DNA of 64,000 bases from assembly GCA_019638595.1 (NCBI GenBank), contig JAHBTJ010000001.1:372001-436000 (forward strand), read 5' to 3'. A program made the position numbers and the translations under genes. Source of the DNA: Chitinophagaceae bacterium (lineage in GTDB: Bacteria; Bacteroidota; Bacteroidia; Chitinophagales; Chitinophagaceae). Numbering within the stretch: the stretch's first letter is position 1; each line of letters opens with the position of its first letter. Shown here piece by piece: positions 8,888 to 18,537 of this stretch. The notes beneath the pieces were generated by a model. That model ran no database searches. It was given only the letters and a program-made list of their open reading frames with translations, and was not told the DNA's origin.

Positions 8888-9047
8888 ATTACAAACCCAC
8901 ACGTGCAATAATTTTACAGGCAGGGTAGGGCAAACCGCCTGCCCGGCACACTACCCGTTTTTAAGCAAATGCTTACTGTTCAAATCGCTAAAATTCAATA
9001 CTGCCGTATTAAAGCTGTAATGGAGGCTGCCGTTCATTGAAATTTGT

Positions 9048-10712
9048 ATGATGATATTCAGACCCAAACTGATAGATACCCTCCGGCATTATTCATTCAG
9101 CCAGTTCCGGAGAGATTTAATGGCGGGAATAATTGTGGGCATTGTTGCACTGCCGCTGGCCATCGCCTTTGCTATCGCTTCCGGCGTATCTCCCGAAAAA
9201 GGATTGTATACGGCAATTATTGCCGGGTTCATTATTTCGGGGCTGGGCGGAAGCAAGGTACAGATAGGAGGTCCAACCGGCGCCTTTATTATTATTGTGT
9301 ACGGTATTGTGCAAACTTACGGAGTAAGCGGGCTGATCATTGCTACGTTTATTGCCGGAATAATGCTTATAATAATGGGAGTGCTCAAGCTGGGCTTCAT
9401 TATTAAATTCATACCACACCCGTTGATAGTGGGTTTTACGAGCGGTATTGCGGTACTGATCTTTTCATCGCAGATGAAAGATTTTTTTGGGCTGGATATC
9501 GAAAAGGTACCTGCCGGTTTTGGAAGCAAATGGATGAGTTACCTGCAGCATTTCCCCTCGGTAAACCTGTATGCGGTGCTTATTGCTGTTGTTACTGTGC
9601 TCACCATTTTAATGCTGCCCAAAATTACACGTAAAATTCCCGGCTCGCTGGTAGCGATCGTAATTACCACCTTCGCAACAGAGTGGCTGCATTTGCCGGT
9701 AGAGACCATTGGCAGCACTTTTGGCAGTATAGAGGCTTCGCTTCCCACCCCTGTTATACCCGACCTGGATTTTTCGGTGATCAAACAATTAATACAACCG
9801 GCATTTACAATTGCATTGCTGGCCGGTATTGAATCGTTGTTGTCTGCTGTGGTTGCAGATGGTATGATTGGCGGGCATCACAGGTCGAATACCGAATTAG
9901 TAGCGCAGGGAACAGCCAACATTTTTTCGGCGGCTTTTGGGGGTATTCCCGCCACAGGCGCTATTGCGCGTACCGCTACCAATATTAAGAACGGGGGACG
10001 TACACCGGTAGCAGGAATGATCCATGCTGTCACCCTGCTTCTGATCATGCTTTTTTTTGGTAAGTGGGCAACGCTTATACCCCTTGCGTCCCTGGCCGGC
10101 ATACTGGTGGTAGTAGCTTACAACATGAGTGAATGGGAAAGTTTTGTAGCTATACTAAAAGGTCCGCGCAGTGATGTTGCCGTTCTGATCTCTACTTTTT
10201 TATTAACGGTATTTATAGACCTCACCGTGGCGATAGAAATAGGGATGGTGCTGGCCGCCTTCCTTTTTATGCGAAAAATGGTACAGTTCAGTGGTGTGCA
10301 GGTATTGGCAGAAGAAACGAATGATAATACAGTACCGCATGGGAAAGACGAAATTGATACTTTCGCTATCCCCAAACATGTGCAGGTATTTGAAATTACG
10401 GGGCCAATGTTTTTTGGCGCTGCCTATAAATTCAAAGAAGCTATAAGAACGTTAGAATCTTCCCCCAGGGTACTGATCGTAAGAATGAAACAGGTTCCTA
10501 TCATTGATGCAACGGGCATCCAGGTTTTGAAGGATATGCTGCAGCAGGCAAGGCGTAACAATACAAAATTAATTTTGTCGGAAGTGATCAGCGGGCAGGT
10601 AACCTACGAATTAAAAAAGGCAAGATTGGTTTTTGCCATCGGCAAGGCTAATATTGTTGAAACCTTCCCGATGGCTTTAAGCAAAGCAAAGGAGCATATA
10701 GCGGATCTTTAA
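9048..10712 (+). CDS. SulP-family anion transporter with STAS domain
   Basis: A 554-residue inner-membrane transporter. About residues 20-400 form the SulP core: AGIIVGIVALPLAIAFAIAS, GPTGAFIIIVYG (the family PTGA block), LAGIESLLSAVVADGM and FGGIPATGAIARTATN. Residues of about 440-550 form a cytosolic STAS domain containing VPIIDATGIQVL, the usual D-x-T/S site. SulP proteins carry sulfate, bicarbonate or other anions, usually by proton or sodium symport; the substrate is not visible here. ATG codons at 9048 and 9051 are both possible starts. It is divergent from a Crp/Fnr regulator. Confidence 0.92.
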   Translation: MMIFRPKLIDTLRHYSFSQFRRDLMAGIIVGIVALPLAIAFAIASGVSPEKGLYTAIIAGFIISGLGGSKVQIGGPTGAFIIIVYGIVQTYGVSGLIIATFIAGIMLIIMGVLKLGFIIKFIPHPLIVGFTSGIAVLIFSSQMKDFFGLDIEKVPAGFGSKWMSYLQHFPSVNLYAVLIAVVTVLTILMLPKITRKIPGSLVAIVITTFATEWLHLPVETIGSTFGSIEASLPTPVIPDLDFSVIKQLIQPAFTIALLAGIESLLSAVVADGMIGGHHRSNTELVAQGTANIFSAAFGGIPATGAIARTATNIKNGGRTPVAGMIHAVTLLLIMLFFGKWATLIPLASLAGILVVVAYNMSEWESFVAILKGPRSDVAVLISTFLLTVFIDLTVAIEIGMVLAAFLFMRKMVQFSGVQVLAEETNDNTVPHGKDEIDTFAIPKHVQVFEITGPMFFGAAYKFKEAIRTLESSPRVLIVRMKQVPIIDATGIQVLKDMLQQARRNNTKLILSEVISGQVTYELKKARLVFAIGKANIVETFPMALSKAKEHIADL

Positions 10713-10777
10713 CAATTATCCCTTGCAACTTTTGAAGTATAAGGCGCAAAGCGCATCTCGCAGCGCTGACGAAAATA

Positions 10778-11045
10778 TTATTCGTATTTCAGCTTAAATG
10801 CGCCGGAGATATTTGCCGTTCCTACCTGCCCATGCGCGCTGCCAACAATGTGCCCGGCCGGTGTAACCGTAAAAGTTCCTTCTATAATCTTCTTTTCTGC
10901 GTTTATAGAATTGATCTTTAAGCTCCCGCCACTTACATGAACGGTAGTAAATGCGTTTAAGAAATGGCTGGGGAAGTAGCCGGGGGCGGAAGTTGTTGCC
11001 TTTGACACCGAATTGAACATTCTGCAGCGTGACAGATAAGATCAT
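10778..11045 (-). pseudogene. Decayed C-terminal fragment of a Bacteroidota lipoprotein
   Basis: Two overlapping minus-strand frames together look like the end of one beta-rich protein. The frame from 11045 begins MILSVTLQNVQFG and then turns to arginine-rich nonsense. The frame from 11020 reads well from SAPGYFPSHF to the end GAFKLKYE, with the strand-like segments GGSLKINSINAEKK and IIEGTFTVTP. No signal peptide or upstream coding sequence remains. The pattern -ISGTF-...-GxFxxxY at the end resembles DUF6252-like lipoproteins, but that is recollection. A frameshift near 11000 plus loss of the 5' part would explain it. A genuine 80-residue gene starting at 11020 is the alternative. Confidence 0.35.
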
Positions 11046-11104
11046 TCTCGTTTAATGGCTATTTTTGGTTGCCGGACTATTGCGGTCAATTAAAAACAAG
11101 ATAT

Positions 11105-11545
11105 ATGGCTACAAAAAACAAGACTGCGGAAACCCAGGTAAGCGTGAGCGACTTTATACATTCGTTCGTTGATAAAGAGCAAAAGAAACAAGACAGTTTC
11201 AGGCTCATTGAGCTTATGCGTGAATGGTCGGGGTTTGAACCCAGGATGTGGGGACCTACCATTATAGGTTTTGGCAGCTATCATTATAAATATGCAAGCG
11301 GGCACGAAGGAGACGCGCCTCTTATCGGCTTTTCACCCCGAAAAGCTGAATTTTCCCTGTATGTTTCTGCCCCGGATAACAAGGATAAGGAACTCCTTGA
11401 AAAATTGGGAAAATATAAGATGGGCAAAGCCTGCATTTATTTCAAAAGGCTGGATGACCTTGATCTCGGTATATTGGAAAAGCTGAGTAAAGCGACAATA
11501 AAATACATCAATGAAAAACAGGAATGTGCATGTAGAAAAGAGTAA
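11105..11545 (+). CDS. DUF1801-domain protein
   Basis: A 146-residue cytosolic protein from the ATG at 11105 (MATKNKTAETQ). The frame extension to 11069 is not protein-like. Family features are DFIHSFVDKEQKKQDSFRLIELM, the MWGPTIIGFGSYHYKY block, GFSPRKAEFSLYV, and the ending GKACIYFKRLDDLDLGILEKL. DUF1801 proteins have the YdhG-like fold related to frataxin-like iron chaperones; their biochemical role is uncertain. The gene stands alone downstream of the decayed lipoprotein fragment. Confidence 0.85.
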   Translation: MATKNKTAETQVSVSDFIHSFVDKEQKKQDSFRLIELMREWSGFEPRMWGPTIIGFGSYHYKYASGHEGDAPLIGFSPRKAEFSLYVSAPDNKDKELLEKLGKYKMGKACIYFKRLDDLDLGILEKLSKATIKYINEKQECACRKE

Positions 11546-11757
11546 AAGGGAAGATACTACTTGCACTATGCTTTTTAAGGTCATCAATCCGTTTTATTGA
11601 TACAGGTAAGGCTCATTAGCATATGCCGGTTGCCTTACATTTTCTAAAATCCTTTTCATAGATCCGTTAAACCGCTTAAATCGCAATCCATCCCCCAAAA
11701 ATTACAATTCATCCGGCACCATTGAAAGCAGCTTTGATTCTGCTTATCTTTAGGATA

Positions 11758-12807
11758 ATGGCCTTAAAACGATACAGTGACAGGGAGTTGAGATTGTTTC
11801 TATGGGTAGTACTGCCCTATACCATTCTCATGAACCTTATTGTATTCAAAAACTGCATGTATGCATCACTGCATAATATGCTCCTGTGTACAGGGCTCTC
11901 TGTTGTATATCTTTTTATTGCATATTTTCTATTCGGACTAACCGGCTCTTTTATCCAGCGAAAATTTCCTTCCAACCAGGATCTGTTTAAACGTATTGGC
12001 ATTATGCTCCCCGTTTTTTACGGAATGAATGTATTGCTGGTTGTTGGTCTTTATTTTTATTATGATATGCTGCACTTATTCAAATGCCCTGCACAAACTG
12101 ATAACTTCTGGTGGGCACTTGCTTTCGGCTGCTTTGCCAGTACTGTGATTACTTTCCTGAATGAAGCGGCTGTTAACTGGTCAAAATGGAAGGAAGCGGT
12201 AACGGAAACAGAGCAACTGAAAACAGTCTATCAAAAGAGCAAGCTGTATGGACTGAAAGGACAGATCAATCCTCATTTTCTTTTTAATTGTTTTAATTCT
12301 CTTTCCTCACTTATCCAGGACGATGAGCAAAATGCCGAGCGTTTTCTGGCCGAAATGGCAAAGGTGCACAGGTATATGCTGCGTACAGACGACGAGCAAC
12401 TGGTGAGCCTGGAGCAGGAATTAAAGTTTGCCCGCTCTTATCTTTTTCTGCTTAAAGTTCGTTTTGCCCAGGCCATTAGCATATCCATTAAGGTAGATCC
12501 CGCTATATTGGAAAAACAATTACCTCCGTTGAGCCTGCAGGTGATATTGGAGAATATCATTTATACCAATGCGGCGATTAAATCATCCCCTCTTTCCCTT
12601 TTTATTTACAACGAAAAAAATAAATTAATTATTCAGAATTCGCTGCAAAATAAGATACTGAGCAATGAGGCATATCTGGAAGAAGGGCTGGATAATCTTA
12701 TTGCCAAATACCGCTTGCTGGGCGGCATGGAAATAAACGTACAGGAAAGCGCTTTTGAGCGCACCATCATCCTGCCATTATTCGACAACATTGAAGTAGC
12801 GCTATGA
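11758..12807 (+). CDS. LytS/YehU-type sensor histidine kinase with degenerate ATPase motifs
   Basis: A 349-residue membrane kinase homologue from the ATG at 11758; an in-frame TTG at 11722 is the alternative. Four hydrophobic segments cover about residues 10-145, followed by a coiled linker and the His_kinase box GQINPHFLFNCFNSLSSL with the phospho-acceptor at H173. The ATP-binding part is unusual. Where the family has LVENAIKH this protein has VILENIIYTNAA, and the G-box GxGLxN is reduced to EEGLDNL. It overlaps the next kinase gene by four bases (ATGA), and H173 falls at the same position in both, so the two likely form a heterodimer in which this one may be an impaired partner. The overlap and the regulator gene downstream define a three-gene operon. 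Confidence 0.85.
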   Translation: MALKRYSDRELRLFLWVVLPYTILMNLIVFKNCMYASLHNMLLCTGLSVVYLFIAYFLFGLTGSFIQRKFPSNQDLFKRIGIMLPVFYGMNVLLVVGLYFYYDMLHLFKCPAQTDNFWWALAFGCFASTVITFLNEAAVNWSKWKEAVTETEQLKTVYQKSKLYGLKGQINPHFLFNCFNSLSSLIQDDEQNAERFLAEMAKVHRYMLRTDDEQLVSLEQELKFARSYLFLLKVRFAQAISISIKVDPAILEKQLPPLSLQVILENIIYTNAAIKSSPLSLFIYNEKNKLIIQNSLQNKILSNEAYLEEGLDNLIAKYRLLGGMEINVQESAFERTIILPLFDNIEVAL

Positions 12808-13844
12808 AACTTATAAAGCCGCCTGCATACGAATTTTATGGATTCCTGATCTCCATGCCCTTTATTACGCTGTGGGTACACTACATATTGTATGGAAACC
12901 GCGTTTTTACTGATCCGCAGTTGTGGTTCTTTTCATTTCCACTATTGTTTATACTGGCTGTTGTTTCCTGGTATTGTCATTTCAGGTATCACTATTTCGT
13001 TGCCTCCAGGCTGCCGGGGCTCAAAAATTCCTACAAGCGAATATTTTTTAAGCTGCTTGTATATCCACTCGTTATGGCGCCATCTGTTATTGCTATTCAT
13101 GGCATCTACGCCGGATTTAACCTGTTTGGTTATTCGTATAATCCGGAATCATTAAAGCTGTGGCTGTTACAAGGCATCTTTGTTAATTTAATATTTGAAA
13201 CACTTTGGGAAGTCATCTATATGATTGATCAATACAAGGAAAGTCTTATGGAGAAAGAATTGTTGGAGCTGATGAATACAGAACAGGAGTTTGAGAACCT
13301 GAAATCACAGGTAAATCCGCATTTCCTTTTTAACTGTTTTAACACCTTATCCGGACTGATTTCTGAAGACAGGCAAATGGCAGATAAATTCCTGAATGAA
13401 TTAAGCAAAGTTTACCGGTATGTTTTAAATACCAATCAAAACGATTTAACTACGCTTCACAATGAAACCCGTTTTATCCATAGCTACATGGTATTGTTGC
13501 AAACCAGGTACGGCCAGGGGCTTCATGTAGATATACGGATAGATGAAGCGTATTATAACTATTCCATCCCTACCATGAGCCTTCAGTTACTGGTAGAGAA
13601 TGCAGTAAAGCACAATATAGTCAGTAAAAAAGAGCCTTTATGCATTGAGATATATACCACTTCTGAAAATGAATTGATCGTGTGTAATAACCTGCAGCCA
13701 AAGCAAACGAAAGAAAACTCCACGGGCATCGGCTTAAAAAATATAAAGAGCAAGTACACTTTACTTAAACAACCCGGCTTTGAGGGTGGAACTATAGCTG
13801 GCAGGTTTGTAGTAAATCTTCCTTTAATAAAAAATAAACAATAG
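12804..13844 (+). CDS. LytS/YehU-type sensor histidine kinase
   Basis: A 346-residue kinase with four membrane segments in residues 15-145 and a cytosolic kinase core. The phospho-acceptor box is SQVNPHFLFNCFNTLSGL with H173. The ATPase domain is complete: N-box LLVENAVKHN and G-box STGIGLKNIKSKY. Its start overlaps the stop of the preceding, partly degenerate kinase, and the LytTR regulator begins 17 bases downstream. Such kinases pass phosphate to a LytTR response regulator. The stimulus is unknown; no periplasmic sensor domain is present, so sensing is probably in the membrane. Confidence 0.9.
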   Translation: MKLIKPPAYEFYGFLISMPFITLWVHYILYGNRVFTDPQLWFFSFPLLFILAVVSWYCHFRYHYFVASRLPGLKNSYKRIFFKLLVYPLVMAPSVIAIHGIYAGFNLFGYSYNPESLKLWLLQGIFVNLIFETLWEVIYMIDQYKESLMEKELLELMNTEQEFENLKSQVNPHFLFNCFNTLSGLISEDRQMADKFLNELSKVYRYVLNTNQNDLTTLHNETRFIHSYMVLLQTRYGQGLHVDIRIDEAYYNYSIPTMSLQLLVENAVKHNIVSKKEPLCIEIYTTSENELIVCNNLQPKQTKENSTGIGLKNIKSKYTLLKQPGFEGGTIAGRFVVNLPLIKNKQ

Positions 13845-13861
13845 CTATTCAATTAAATATT

Positions 13862-14623
13862 ATGAAGATCTTAATTGTGGAAGACGAGGAACTCGCTGTA
13901 AAGAAATTGCAGAAAACGCTCGCAACTGTAGACAGTTCATTGGAAGTAGGCGGTATTACCGACAGCATCAGCAGTACGGTAGAATGGTTGCAAAATAACG
14001 AAGCGCCCGATCTTATACTGATGGACATTGAGCTCGCCGATGGACAAAGCTTTGCCATATTTGACCTGGCAAAAGTAACCAGCCCGGTAATTTTTACTAC
14101 CAGCTATGACGAATATGCCCTTAAAGCTTTCAAAGTAAACAGTATTGATTACCTGCTTAAGCCGGTGCAACCCGAGGATCTGGAAATGGCTTTGAATAAG
14201 TTCAGAAGCCTCAGGAGCAGCAATACGTCAACAGCCATTCAGTTACTGGTAAAAGAACTGCAGCAAAAACTGGCTCCTAAAGAATACCGTAAAAGGTTTC
14301 TTGTAAAAAACGGTCAAAAGCTTGTAAGCGTAGAAATACAGGATATTGCTTATTTCTATAGTGATGGGCGACTCAACTTCTTTAAAACAAAAGGCAATAA
14401 AAAATTTATTGTTGATTATACAATGGATGAACTGGAGGAAATGCTAAACCCTCATGATTACTTTCGTATCAGTCGTTCCTTTTATATTTCTATTGGCAGT
14501 GTAGAAAAGATAGATGATTATTTTGGCAACCGGCTTATTCTGCAATTGATGCCTGCTACTGACAGGGAAGTGTTGGTAAGCAGGGAAAGAGTGGCGGATT
14601 TTAAAAAATGGATGGGCAAATAG
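13862..14623 (+). CDS. LytTR-family response regulator
   Basis: A 253-residue regulator. The receiver domain covers about residues 1-118 with acidic pair E7/D8, phospho-acceptor D55 in LILMDIELADG, and the K of DYLLKPVQPEDL. The LytTR DNA-binding domain covers about residues 145-250 (RKRFLVKNGQKLVSVEIQDI, YFYSDGRLNFFKT, FRISRSFYISIGSVEKI). LytTR regulators bind imperfect direct repeats upstream of their targets. It follows the two kinase genes by 17 bases and is the obvious output of that operon. Targets are not identifiable here. Confidence 0.93.
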   Translation: MKILIVEDEELAVKKLQKTLATVDSSLEVGGITDSISSTVEWLQNNEAPDLILMDIELADGQSFAIFDLAKVTSPVIFTTSYDEYALKAFKVNSIDYLLKPVQPEDLEMALNKFRSLRSSNTSTAIQLLVKELQQKLAPKEYRKRFLVKNGQKLVSVEIQDIAYFYSDGRLNFFKTKGNKKFIVDYTMDELEEMLNPHDYFRISRSFYISIGSVEKIDDYFGNRLILQLMPATDREVLVSRERVADFKKWMGK

Positions 14624-14935
14624 TATAATTCTGCCGGGTTTTAAAGCTTGAGCCTGCCGGCTGATAAACTTATTGTTGAAGTATGGATTTCCGAATGCCA
14701 ACCTTGGGTTTCATAATACAGTCCTGCTATCCTTTTCAGTTGTTCAGCAATGGTAAAGCGAGGTTACAAGTTGTTCATTCCAAGGTTAGCTTTAAGGCTG
14801 CTTAATAGTAAGCTAATCTGTATAGGGCAGATGTAATATTTACCGGCACCTTTTTTCGCAGTGCATTGAAAGGAGTATAAGTATTATAATGCTGTTCATT
14901 AAACAGCGATTTAAATATGTAAGATGTAACCGGTA
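14624..14935. other. Gene-free convergent gap
   Basis: A 312-base gap between the end of the LytTR gene and the end of the convergent lipoprotein gene. I see no open frame with a credible start, no strong hairpin and no repeat in it. Confidence 0.4.
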
Positions 14936-15484
14936 TCAGGATTTTTGCAGGAACTGTAAAGCATTGCCTGTTCCGTTCAGCTTAAGGTAAATGGTCTTCG
15001 TTCCATTGGATGTTGTTTGCGGGTCATAAGTATACTTTGTTGTTTGGGTTATTTCATTACCCGATAAGTCCCTGTTTTCTGTAGTTACCCCGTTTTTAGT
15101 TTGTTTATAATGAGCTGACTTAGCATGAGTAGTTATTGTTTTATCGGCTTCATTAACTACCACGGTACCCTTTGTTAGTGATTGATGATAAGTGGTGATA
15201 CCGCCGCTCACAGTTTTTGAAGTAAAGTAATGCTCGTAAGTTCCGTTTGCATTCAACCTGAAGGCAATAGCCATTTCAAAAGCATTCCCGATATAATCAG
15301 CCGGATTTTGATTCCAGTATTCCGTCATGGAAAAGTTTCCGTACATCCAGTTTCCCTGTAATGAACCAGGTATGCTGGTACGCGGACCATTTCCATACTC
15401 ATCTGCATCAGATGTTTTATCTTTTTCGCACGAACCCATCAGGGCGGAAGACACAAGCAGGATAATTACAACAATTTTTTGCAT
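14936..15484 (-). CDS. Lipocalin-like lipoprotein of unknown function
   Basis: A 182-residue lipoprotein with signal MQKIVVIILLVSSALMGSC (lipobox ALMGSC). The mature part has the pattern of Bacteroidota lipocalin-like lipoproteins: a G-x-W early strand (GSLQGNWMYG), a middle strand with NANGTYEHYF, and repeated T-rich strands. No specific family was recognised. It is a single gene, convergent with the LytTR operon. An exported small beta-barrel is inferred from the strand pattern. Confidence 0.7.
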   Translation of the reverse strand: MQKIVVIILLVSSALMGSCEKDKTSDADEYGNGPRTSIPGSLQGNWMYGNFSMTEYWNQNPADYIGNAFEMAIAFRLNANGTYEHYFTSKTVSGGITTYHQSLTKGTVVVNEADKTITTHAKSAHYKQTKNGVTTENRDLSGNEITQTTKYTYDPQTTSNGTKTIYLKLNGTGNALQFLQKS

Positions 15485-15649
15485 ATATTTTGTTTTAAAA
15501 TTTAAAATTATTACGGTGGTTTAAACCTGTTTCAGGAGCTTGTAACGAGTTGTTCTTTTTACGTTATGGGCTGTTATCAGCCAGGCAGGGGAGGAGTAAA
15601 GGAAAAGGAGCAGGCAGAGAAATAAATTCGCCTTACTTCTTTGTATGTC

Positions 15650-16987
15650 TTACTTTACTATCAGCTCATACTGTTCCTGTTGTCCTTTGAACAGTCTCGT
15701 TGTACGTTCCGCTTCACCCGCCATGCGGATCATTTCATCATAAATGCTGGTTACAGCCTGGGCTATTTTGGGCGCTGTATATTTCCCGTCAATGAAACTT
15801 GCATTTTTTGATTTGCCCCAGGGATAGCTACCTATAAAATCGTTGAATTCTCCGAAAGCAATTTTAGTATTGCTTTTTAAGAGATCCCATAGTATTGTCC
15901 TGGTTACCGCTTCTTTTTTCTGAAAGCTGTATAAAATGGTTTCCCTGCATTTTATCAAAATGTCCAGTCCTGTCTTTTCATGTGTACTTGTCTCTGGCAA
16001 TGATGTATATGTATTGTTGTACCATGTATCTAATCTCTTGTATATATCATTAAAAAAGGTATTGGTCAGCTCTGTTCCCTCTGAATAGGGTTTTGCCGCT
16101 TCCTGCATTTGCTGCAGGCTTTTGCCCAGCAATAATTCAATATGGGCAGCGCTGTAAGTGCCGTTTCTGTCATTGATGGAGGTTTCAAAAGCCTTGTCAT
16201 TCCTTTCTTCGATGGTATTACCCATATATTTTTTTAATTCTGCTTCCTTTTGCGCATCTGTCATTTTATTATATGCTTCCCGGTAGTTCGGATCAGTCAT
16301 CATACGCTGTGCCATTGCATTCATGCCTTCATTTTTCATACCTGTAGCTGCATGCGGATTACTCTTCATATTTTCTGTGGACTGTTGAGCGGCCTGTTTT
16401 CTTTCTTTTTCACTCATTTTCATCAAAGCATCTGCGCCACCCATTTGCTGAACCATGACATTTTGGTCGGCCATTGCCTTGCTGTCTTGTATTATTGCCT
16501 GCCTGCCGGTACGTTGATCGTTCAAATACTGCTGCAACCAATCCGATAACTGTTTTTTCATTACACTTACTTTGTCAATATATACCTGGTATTTGCTGTT
16601 AAAATTTGTTTGCTTTGCCTCGGGCAATGATGGCACAGGTCCGGGCATTTCTTCCCATACCGGAAAAAGATTCATATCGTCATTACCATGTTTATAGCCG
16701 GGTATGTAATTTTTTATTCGTATAGCCTGCTCTTTTTTTTGTTCAAGTAACCATTTGTCCAGTTTCGCAGTAGCTTCATCAACACTTGCATCAAGCTCCT
16801 TTTCAAATTGCTGCCGTGCCCGGCTATCTGCCTGTATTTTACGGAACTTCATTAGCATATAGTCTAATGCTTCATCTGGTATAACGCTTTGCTGTTGTGC
16901 TTCTATCCTTGTTGTAAGGAGTAAAAATGCCGCGGCCAATAGTATGCCGCTGTTTAACTTTTCTAAAATTTGTTGGACGCTGTACAT
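15650..16987 (-). CDS. Exported helical protein of unknown function
   Basis: A 445-residue protein from the ATG at 16987 (MYSVQQILEK), which gives a signal peptide with hydrophobic core GILLAAAFLLLTT and end RIEAQ. A longer frame to 17050 places extra residues before the signal and is rejected. The mature part is almost wholly helical and rich in K, E, Q, M and A, with methionine-rich stretches around residues 205-260, and no cysteine. No family was recognised. It stands alone upstream of a ZU5 lipoprotein on the other strand. Function unknown; periplasmic or surface location is inferred from the signal. Confidence 0.65.
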   Translation of the reverse strand: MYSVQQILEKLNSGILLAAAFLLLTTRIEAQQQSVIPDEALDYMLMKFRKIQADSRARQQFEKELDASVDEATAKLDKWLLEQKKEQAIRIKNYIPGYKHGNDDMNLFPVWEEMPGPVPSLPEAKQTNFNSKYQVYIDKVSVMKKQLSDWLQQYLNDQRTGRQAIIQDSKAMADQNVMVQQMGGADALMKMSEKERKQAAQQSTENMKSNPHAATGMKNEGMNAMAQRMMTDPNYREAYNKMTDAQKEAELKKYMGNTIEERNDKAFETSINDRNGTYSAAHIELLLGKSLQQMQEAAKPYSEGTELTNTFFNDIYKRLDTWYNNTYTSLPETSTHEKTGLDILIKCRETILYSFQKKEAVTRTILWDLLKSNTKIAFGEFNDFIGSYPWGKSKNASFIDGKYTAPKIAQAVTSIYDEMIRMAGEAERTTRLFKGQQEQYELIVK

Positions 16988-17234
16988 AAAGATTATTTTA
17001 CAGCAAAGTTTGCCAACGTACAGTTCCATAAGAAGAACCCTGGTATTCAAATGCTGATTTTAATACATCAATTGCGCGATTTGGAGATTGAGCGAATGCT
17101 GTTCTTTCTATGCTGCTAGATTGTTAATTACTTTTAACTCCATATATAACAGCTGGTACGTTCATTTTATCCATTCACTACCATTGTTGCTTGCAATGAC
17201 TATGCTGTAATCCAGCTTTGCAAAAAATTATATA

Positions 17235-18530
17235 ATGAAAAGGATCATTTTTTGCCGGAGCTTCCGTATACTTCTATTGTTATTCTTTTTTGTGTTGTTT
17301 GTTAATGCCTGCAAGAAAGAACTATTAAAAACCAATATTCCAATGCCACCGGAAACTGAAGGCGGGCAGGTTACACCGGTTGGCGATGTGCAGGAAGCTG
17401 CTGTAACGGCTACTATTGGCTCATCAGGCGGAACACTATACTCGGCTGACGGGCGGTTGCGTCTTACCATTCCGGCAGGTGCTGTAGCAGAGAACGTTAG
17501 TTTTAGCATACAACGTATCTCAAATACCAACGTTGCAGGCTTAGGCCAGGCTTACAGGCTATTACCGCATGACAAAAATTTTCCGAAGCCCGTAGCGGTT
17601 TCCTTTGTATATGATACCCCTGACTTTGAAGGAACTTCAACCGATGCGGTTGGCATCGCTTACCAGGATGCGAAAGGTATATGGCAGGGAGCTGGTGCTA
17701 TACATGATCCTTTCGCCAAAACGTTTTCAATTTCTACCACGCATTTCAGCGACTGGAGCTTATTTACCTCTTTTACGCTCAACCCGGTTTCTACTGCCCT
17801 GGAGCCTGGTGAAACACTGACATTGAGTGTAGTTAATTTTATGTCGGACGAAGATATTATTCCCCCTGTTTCCGGCGTGGTAAAACCCATAGGGCCACAG
17901 CATAGTGTAACTGCCCGGTATGTTAAAGAATGGAAACTGGCTGGTGCAGGAGCGCTGCAAGCCAACGGAAGAGAAGCTGTATACACTGCGCCGGCTGCCG
18001 TGCCCGCCAAAAACCCTATAGCCGTTTCTGTAACGTTGAAAGGCCCGGGCAATGCTCAATACCTGCTTGTTTCCAATATATACATTGGCGCGGAAGGTAT
18101 CACGTTTCGTATTGATAACGGACCCTGGCTGCATGGAGCTATTCCGCTGGGCGTGGTATCGGTTAATGGTATTCACAACCTGGATGCTGCTGTAGTTCCT
18201 GTTTCGGGGGGAGCTTCCGATGCTGCATTAAGCCTTAAATGGACCGGTTATCCATCTGACGGGCATGTAAGCTGGGGAAAAACATTGCCCTGGTTTCTTT
18301 ATCAACCTCCGGGAAATGTTGCCTACCAGCAATTCGTGGTAGAAGGCAGCAATATCATTCCCAGTTCCGGAGGAATTGACTTCAGCCATTATACCGAAAC
18401 GCCGGGTGGCGATATTATCGGCAGCTTTATTTTAGAGAAAGCGGGAAAGCGGGTGGTCACCAGTACGGCAGTAATATGGACACCAGTTAAAATCGAAGGG
18501 TTTTTTAAGACGAAACGAAGTGTGTTCTGA
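17235..18530 (+). CDS. ZU5-domain lipoprotein
   Basis: A 431-residue exported protein. The signal LLLLFFFVLFVNAC ends in lipobox VNAC. The mature start holds a ZU5-like domain (about residues 50-150): IGSSGGTLYSADGRLRLTIP followed by AGAVAENVSFSIQ, then the end of the domain near FSISTTHFSDWSLF. The C-terminal 250 residues are beta-rich and Ig-like. ZU5 domains in bacteria are adhesive or structural modules on the surface; the role here is unknown. It ends in a strong hairpin terminator shared with the convergent NmrA-like gene. Confidence 0.78.
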   Translation: MKRIIFCRSFRILLLLFFFVLFVNACKKELLKTNIPMPPETEGGQVTPVGDVQEAAVTATIGSSGGTLYSADGRLRLTIPAGAVAENVSFSIQRISNTNVAGLGQAYRLLPHDKNFPKPVAVSFVYDTPDFEGTSTDAVGIAYQDAKGIWQGAGAIHDPFAKTFSISTTHFSDWSLFTSFTLNPVSTALEPGETLTLSVVNFMSDEDIIPPVSGVVKPIGPQHSVTARYVKEWKLAGAGALQANGREAVYTAPAAVPAKNPIAVSVTLKGPGNAQYLLVSNIYIGAEGITFRIDNGPWLHGAIPLGVVSVNGIHNLDAAVVPVSGGASDAALSLKWTGYPSDGHVSWGKTLPWFLYQPPGNVAYQQFVVEGSNIIPSSGGIDFSHYTETPGGDIIGSFILEKAGKRVVTSTAVIWTPVKIEGFFKTKRSVF

Positions 18531-18537
18531 TTAAGTT

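Noticed and set aside
8918-8957. G/C-rich imperfect pairing between the Crp/Fnr and SulP genes as an RNA leader
   Set aside because: Several alternative weak pairings exist and no known leader motif was found; not enough to support a feature.
11060-11067. TATTTTTG before the DUF1801 gene as a -7 box
   Set aside because: It matches the consensus, but there is no TTG or TTTG at a suitable distance and the AT-rich context makes a chance match likely.
12633-12881. Many long minus-strand frames across the plus-strand kinase and other genes
   Set aside because: They lie wholly inside well-supported genes, have no family motifs and poor start context; they are frame shadows.
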